Below are positions 61,146 through 64,000 of a stretch of DNA of 64,000 nt, piece after piece. A program made the position numbers and the translations under genes. Source of the DNA: Microvirga rosea (lineage in GTDB: Bacteria > Pseudomonadota > Alphaproteobacteria > Rhizobiales > Beijerinckiaceae). Positions within the stretch are counted from its first letter, which is position 1, and each line of letters starts with the position of its first letter. The stretch is from contig NZ_JAJDOP010000005.1 of NCBI RefSeq assembly GCF_020595095.1, positions 1-64,000 of the forward strand. The letters are read 5' to 3'. Below the pieces are notes generated by a model. That model saw only the letters and a program-made list of their open reading frames with translations, was not told where the DNA came from and did no database searches.

Positions 61146-62147
61146 ATGTTCATGACCGACCTGTATCCTCACCTGGATCCTTACGATTCCGGTATGCTCG
61201 ACGTCGGAGACGGGCATCGGGTGTATTGGGAGATGTGCGGAAATCCGAATGGAAAGCCTGCCCTCGTTCTCCACGGCGGCCCGGGTTCCGGCTGCACCGC
61301 GAACGCACGGCGGTCCTTCGATCCCGATGCGTTCCGCATTATTCTGTTCCTGTTCGATCAGCGCGGGAGCGGGCGAAGCACGCCGCATGCGAGCGCGCCG
61401 GACATCGATCTTTCGACAAACACCACGCCTCATCTGCTCGCCGATATCGAGCGACTGCGGGACCATCTCGACATCGACAGATGGCTGGTGCTGGGTGGAT
61501 CCTGGGGCTCGACCCTTGCGCTTGCCTATGCCGAGCAGCATCCGGAACGCGTGAGCGAAATGGTGCTGTTCAGCATCGCCACGACAACGGCTTGGGAGAT
61601 CGACTGGATTACCCGCGGCGTCGGCATCTTCTTTCCCGAACCATGGCGGCGCTTCCGGGACGGTGTTCCCGAAATGGATCGGGAAGGAAGTCTCGTCGAG
61701 GCCTATCATCGCCTCCTCATGCATCCGGACCCGGTCGTTCATCACAAGGCAGCGCGGGACTGGTGCGACTGGGAAATCGCGCTTGTCGCGGTGCATGCGG
61801 ACGACAAGCCTCATCCGCGCTACGACGACCCGGCATTCCGTTTGGGCTTCGCGCGGATGGTAACGCACTATTGGCGCCATAGGGGGTGGCTTGAGGACGG
61901 CATCCTGCTGCGGAACATCGACCGTCTCGCGGGAATTCCCGGAGTGCTCATCCATGGCCGCCTGGATATCGGAGGCCCGCTCCTGACCCCCTGGCGGCTC
62001 CATCGGAACTGGCCGGGCAGCGAACTGATCCTCATCGGCGATGCCGGGCATGACGCGCGGGATCCCGGCATGATCGGGAGTATCATTGCCGCAACGGATC
62101 GCTTCGCGGCAGGAGAGCGGCCGAGAGAACGCAACGGCGGGTCCTGA
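61146..62147 (+). CDS. pip: Proline iminopeptidase
   Basis: About 333 residues. Alpha/beta-hydrolase S33 family: oxyanion [19 protein letters not shown], nucleophile elbow [10 protein letters not shown], acid in [10 protein letters not shown] and histidine in GDAGHDARD. It releases N-terminal proline from peptides. The start is unsure (ATG at 61146 or 61152; family members begin near [12 protein letters not shown]). It is on the opposite strand between dapE and dapD. Confidence 0.93.
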   Translation: MFMTDLYPHLDPYDSGMLDVGDGHRVYWEMCGNPNGKPALVLHGGPGSGCTANARRSFDPDAFRIILFLFDQRGSGRSTPHASAPDIDLSTNTTPHLLADIERLRDHLDIDRWLVLGGSWGSTLALAYAEQHPERVSEMVLFSIATTTAWEIDWITRGVGIFFPEPWRRFRDGVPEMDREGSLVEAYHRLLMHPDPVVHHKAARDWCDWEIALVAVHADDKPHPRYDDPAFRLGFARMVTHYWRHRGWLEDGILLRNIDRLAGIPGVLIHGRLDIGGPLLTPWRLHRNWPGSELILIGDAGHDARDPGMIGSIIAATDRFAAGERPRERNGGS

Positions 62148-62204
62148 AGCCGGGCCCGCCCGGCCGACATGATTTTACAACCCGTTGAACGGGCTGTCGT
62201 CCGC

Positions 62205-63047
62205 TCAGTCCCGCAACAATTCGTTGATGCCCGTCTTCGCCCGGGTTTGCGCGTCGACGCGCTTCACGATCACGGCGCAGTAGAGCGATGGGCCGGGGGT
62301 GCCGTCGGGGAGCGGCTTGCCCGGAAGGGATCCGGGAACCACCACCGAATAGGGCGGAACACGGCCGACGAACACCTCGCCGGTGTTCCGGTCGATGATC
62401 TTCGTGGAAGCGGACAGGAACACGCCCATCGACAGGACGGACCCCTCGCCGACCACGACGCCTTCCACCACTTCGGATCGGGCGCCGATGAAGCAGTTGT
62501 CCTCGATGATGGTGGGATTGGCTTGCAGCGGCTCCAGAACGCCGCCGATGCCGACGCCGCCGGAGAGATGCACGTTCTTGCCGATCTGCGCGCAGGAGCC
62601 GACGGTTGCCCAGGTGTCCACCATCGTGCCCTCGCCCACATAGGCGCCGAGATTGACGAAGGACGGCATCAGGACGACGCCGGGCGCGATGAAGGCGCCG
62701 CGACGGACGGTGCAGTTGGGAACGGCCCGGAAGCCCGCCTCACGGAAGCGATTCTCGCCCCACCCGGCGAACTTCGAGGGCACCTTGTCCCACCAGGTCG
62801 CTTCGCCCGGACCGCCCTTGACGACTTCCATGTCGTTCAGTCGGAAGGACAACAGAACCGCCTTCTTCAGCCATTGATGCACCTGCCAATCGCCGGAATC
62901 CTTCTCGGCGACGCGGGCCCTGCCGGAATCGAGCAGCTCCATGGCCTGCTCCACGGCCTCGCGGACAGGCCCCCTGGTGGCAGGGCTCACATTCGCCCGG
63001 TCCTCCCAGGCGGCATCGATGGTACGGGCGAGATCGGTATGGGACAT
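62205..63047 (-). CDS. dapD: 2,3,4,5-tetrahydropyridine-2,6-dicarboxylate N-succinyltransferase
   Basis: 280 residues. Left-handed beta-helix acyltransferase with [60 protein letters not shown] and [20 protein letters not shown]. It uses succinyl-CoA, the step before transamination and DapE. Complete length. Confidence 0.97.
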   Translation of the reverse strand: MSHTDLARTIDAAWEDRANVSPATRGPVREAVEQAMELLDSGRARVAEKDSGDWQVHQWLKKAVLLSFRLNDMEVVKGGPGEATWWDKVPSKFAGWGENRFREAGFRAVPNCTVRRGAFIAPGVVLMPSFVNLGAYVGEGTMVDTWATVGSCAQIGKNVHLSGGVGIGGVLEPLQANPTIIEDNCFIGARSEVVEGVVVGEGSVLSMGVFLSASTKIIDRNTGEVFVGRVPPYSVVVPGSLPGKPLPDGTPGPSLYCAVIVKRVDAQTRAKTGINELLRD

Positions 63048-63145
63048 GGGATGGCTCGGAGGCTTTAAAGGAAATGACCGGCAGCCTGATTAGCAACGGC
63101 GGCCGGGCCTGTCACCTGATGGTTCCGGCCCCGCCACGCATCCTG

Positions 63146-63751
63146 TCAAAAACTCGTCCGTTGCCGGATCGCCGCCGAGAGCGTGCCTTCGTCGAGATAA
63201 TCGAGCTCGCCTCCCACCGGTACGCCATGCGCGAGCTTGGTCACCTTCACCGGCAGGTGAGCGAGGAGCTCGGTGATGTAATGAGCCGTCGTCTGGCCGT
63301 CCACCGTCGCATTGAGCGCCAGGATGATCTCCGCGACGGCCGGCTCCGAGGCACGGGCGACGAGGCGGTCCAGATTGAGATGTTCGGGCCGCACGCCGTC
63401 GAGGGGGGACAGCACCCCGCCGAGCACATGGTAGCGCGCATTGATCGCACCCGAGCGTTCCAGCGCCCAGAGATCCGACACGTCTTCCACCACCACGAGG
63501 ATCGATGCATCGCGACGGGCATCCCGGCAGATCGTGCACGGGTCCGACGTATCCACGTTGCCGCACGACGAGCACACGACGATGCGCTCGTTGGCGACGC
63601 GCATGGCGTCGCTCAACGGGTTGAGCAGCGTATCCCGCTTCTTGATCAGGTGCAGCGCGGCGCGCCGGGCCGAGCGCGGCCCCAGGCCCGGCAGGCGAGC
63701 CAGGAGCTGGATGAGACGCTCGATCTCGGGGCCGGCAACGTTCTGGGCCAT
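63146..63751 (-). CDS. recR: Recombination mediator RecR
   Basis: 201 residues. HhH region ([17 protein letters not shown]), four-cysteine zinc finger (CSSCGN, CTICRD), Toprim motif ([14 protein letters not shown]) and Walker-like [20 protein letters not shown]. It acts with RecF/RecO to load RecA. It follows ybaB by nine bases, the usual dnaX-ybaB-recR order. Confidence 0.97.
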   Translation of the reverse strand: MAQNVAGPEIERLIQLLARLPGLGPRSARRAALHLIKKRDTLLNPLSDAMRVANERIVVCSSCGNVDTSDPCTICRDARRDASILVVVEDVSDLWALERSGAINARYHVLGGVLSPLDGVRPEHLNLDRLVARASEPAVAEIILALNATVDGQTTAHYITELLAHLPVKVTKLAHGVPVGGELDYLDEGTLSAAIRQRTSF

Positions 63752-63760
63752 CGGAATTCC

Positions 63761-64000
63761 TTAAAACAGCTTCATCCCGGGCGGGAGCGGCAGACCCTTG
63801 GTCAGCTCCGCCATCCGCTCCTGGGCGGCCCGGTCGGCCTTGCCGCGGGCATCGTTCATGGCGGCGACGATGAGGTCTTCGAGAATTTCCTTCTCGTCGG
63901 CGTTGAGGAGGGAAGGATCGATGCTGATCGCCTTCAAGGCTCCCTTGCCGGATACCTTCACGGTCACGACGCCGCCGCCGGCGGTGCCCTCAACCTCGAC
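63761..64000 (-). CDS. ybaB: YbaB/EbfC nucleoid-associated protein, N-terminus beyond window
   Basis: The frame is open to the window edge (79 codons); residues read VEVEGTAGGGVVTVKVSGKG at the cut end and LPLPPGMKLF at the C-terminus, the YbaB family signature. About 25-30 residues at the start are missing. It binds DNA as a dimer and co-occurs with dnaX and recR. A GTG inside (63967) is not the start. Confidence 0.95.
   Translation of the reverse strand, partial: VEVEGTAGGGVVTVKVSGKGALKAISIDPSLLNADEKEILEDLIVAAMNDARGKADRAAQERMAELTKGLPLPPGMKLF

Overview
The window looks like a chromosomal segment of a GC-rich alphaproteobacterium of the Hyphomicrobiales, most likely a Methylobacteriaceae such as Microvirga or Methylobacterium (inference). 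The evidence is the CtrA/ChpT/SciP cell-cycle module, an EipA-type DUF1134 protein, a PmtA-type lipid methyltransferase, a LuxR/LuxI pair, and several promoters of the alphaproteobacterial general-stress form GGAAC-N16/17-CGTT. No insertion sequence, prophage, CRISPR array or plasmid backbone gene was seen.

Left end (1-8 kb): two neighbouring minus-strand genes for giant RTX/cadherin-type secreted proteins. The first is cut by the window edge and is open without a stop; the second is about 2,280 codons. No type I exporter is in the window. From 8 to 13 kb there is a type I methionine aminopeptidase and a tandem pair of exported DUF1254/DUF1214 proteins. A tRNA-Met(CAU) follows, then small conserved proteins, a cold-shock protein, a PmtA-like methyltransferase and MnmA.

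16-25 kb is a regulatory neighbourhood. It holds SciP (DUF1153), a stand-alone Fis-type HTH protein resembling the C-terminus of FlbD, FliJ, CtrA with a long and structured control region, and ChpT. Two EamA transporters, a LysR regulator, a GNAT protein, a UPF0104 membrane protein and a methyltransferase are mixed in. 25-31 kb carries EipA (DUF1134), a coiled-coil membrane protein, a D-amino-acid aminotransferase, a secreted protein with a possible Cys-His-Asp triad, a SWIB-domain protein and two single-domain response regulators.

31-38 kb is rich in stress and signalling genes: a four-gene operon of small membrane or amphipathic proteins, a YihY/BrkB protein, an XRE regulator divergent from luxR-luxI and a small trailing ORF, a DUF892 ferritin-like protein divergent from a small membrane protein, and a GlsB-type membrane protein. 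Several of these, and a second DUF892 gene near 54 kb, have stress sigma-factor promoters. A four-tRNA cluster (Asp, Gly, Ala, Arg) follows.

38.9-42.6 kb is a coupled three-gene operon: a TVP38/VTT membrane protein, a flavoprotein of the lipoamide dehydrogenase/mercuric reductase fold that lacks its redox cysteines, and a sensor histidine kinase. 42.8-51 kb is mostly core: rpmH-rnpA-yidC, an acetyltransferase, NudK, a CYTH-CHAD protein, engB-DUF423-argB and a HAD 5'-nucleotidase. At 51-53.6 kb lies a third RTX protein. 54-64 kb holds rmuC, def-fmt-GNAT-truA, a membrane protein, a methyltransferase, dapE, proline iminopeptidase, dapD, recR and the partial ybaB.
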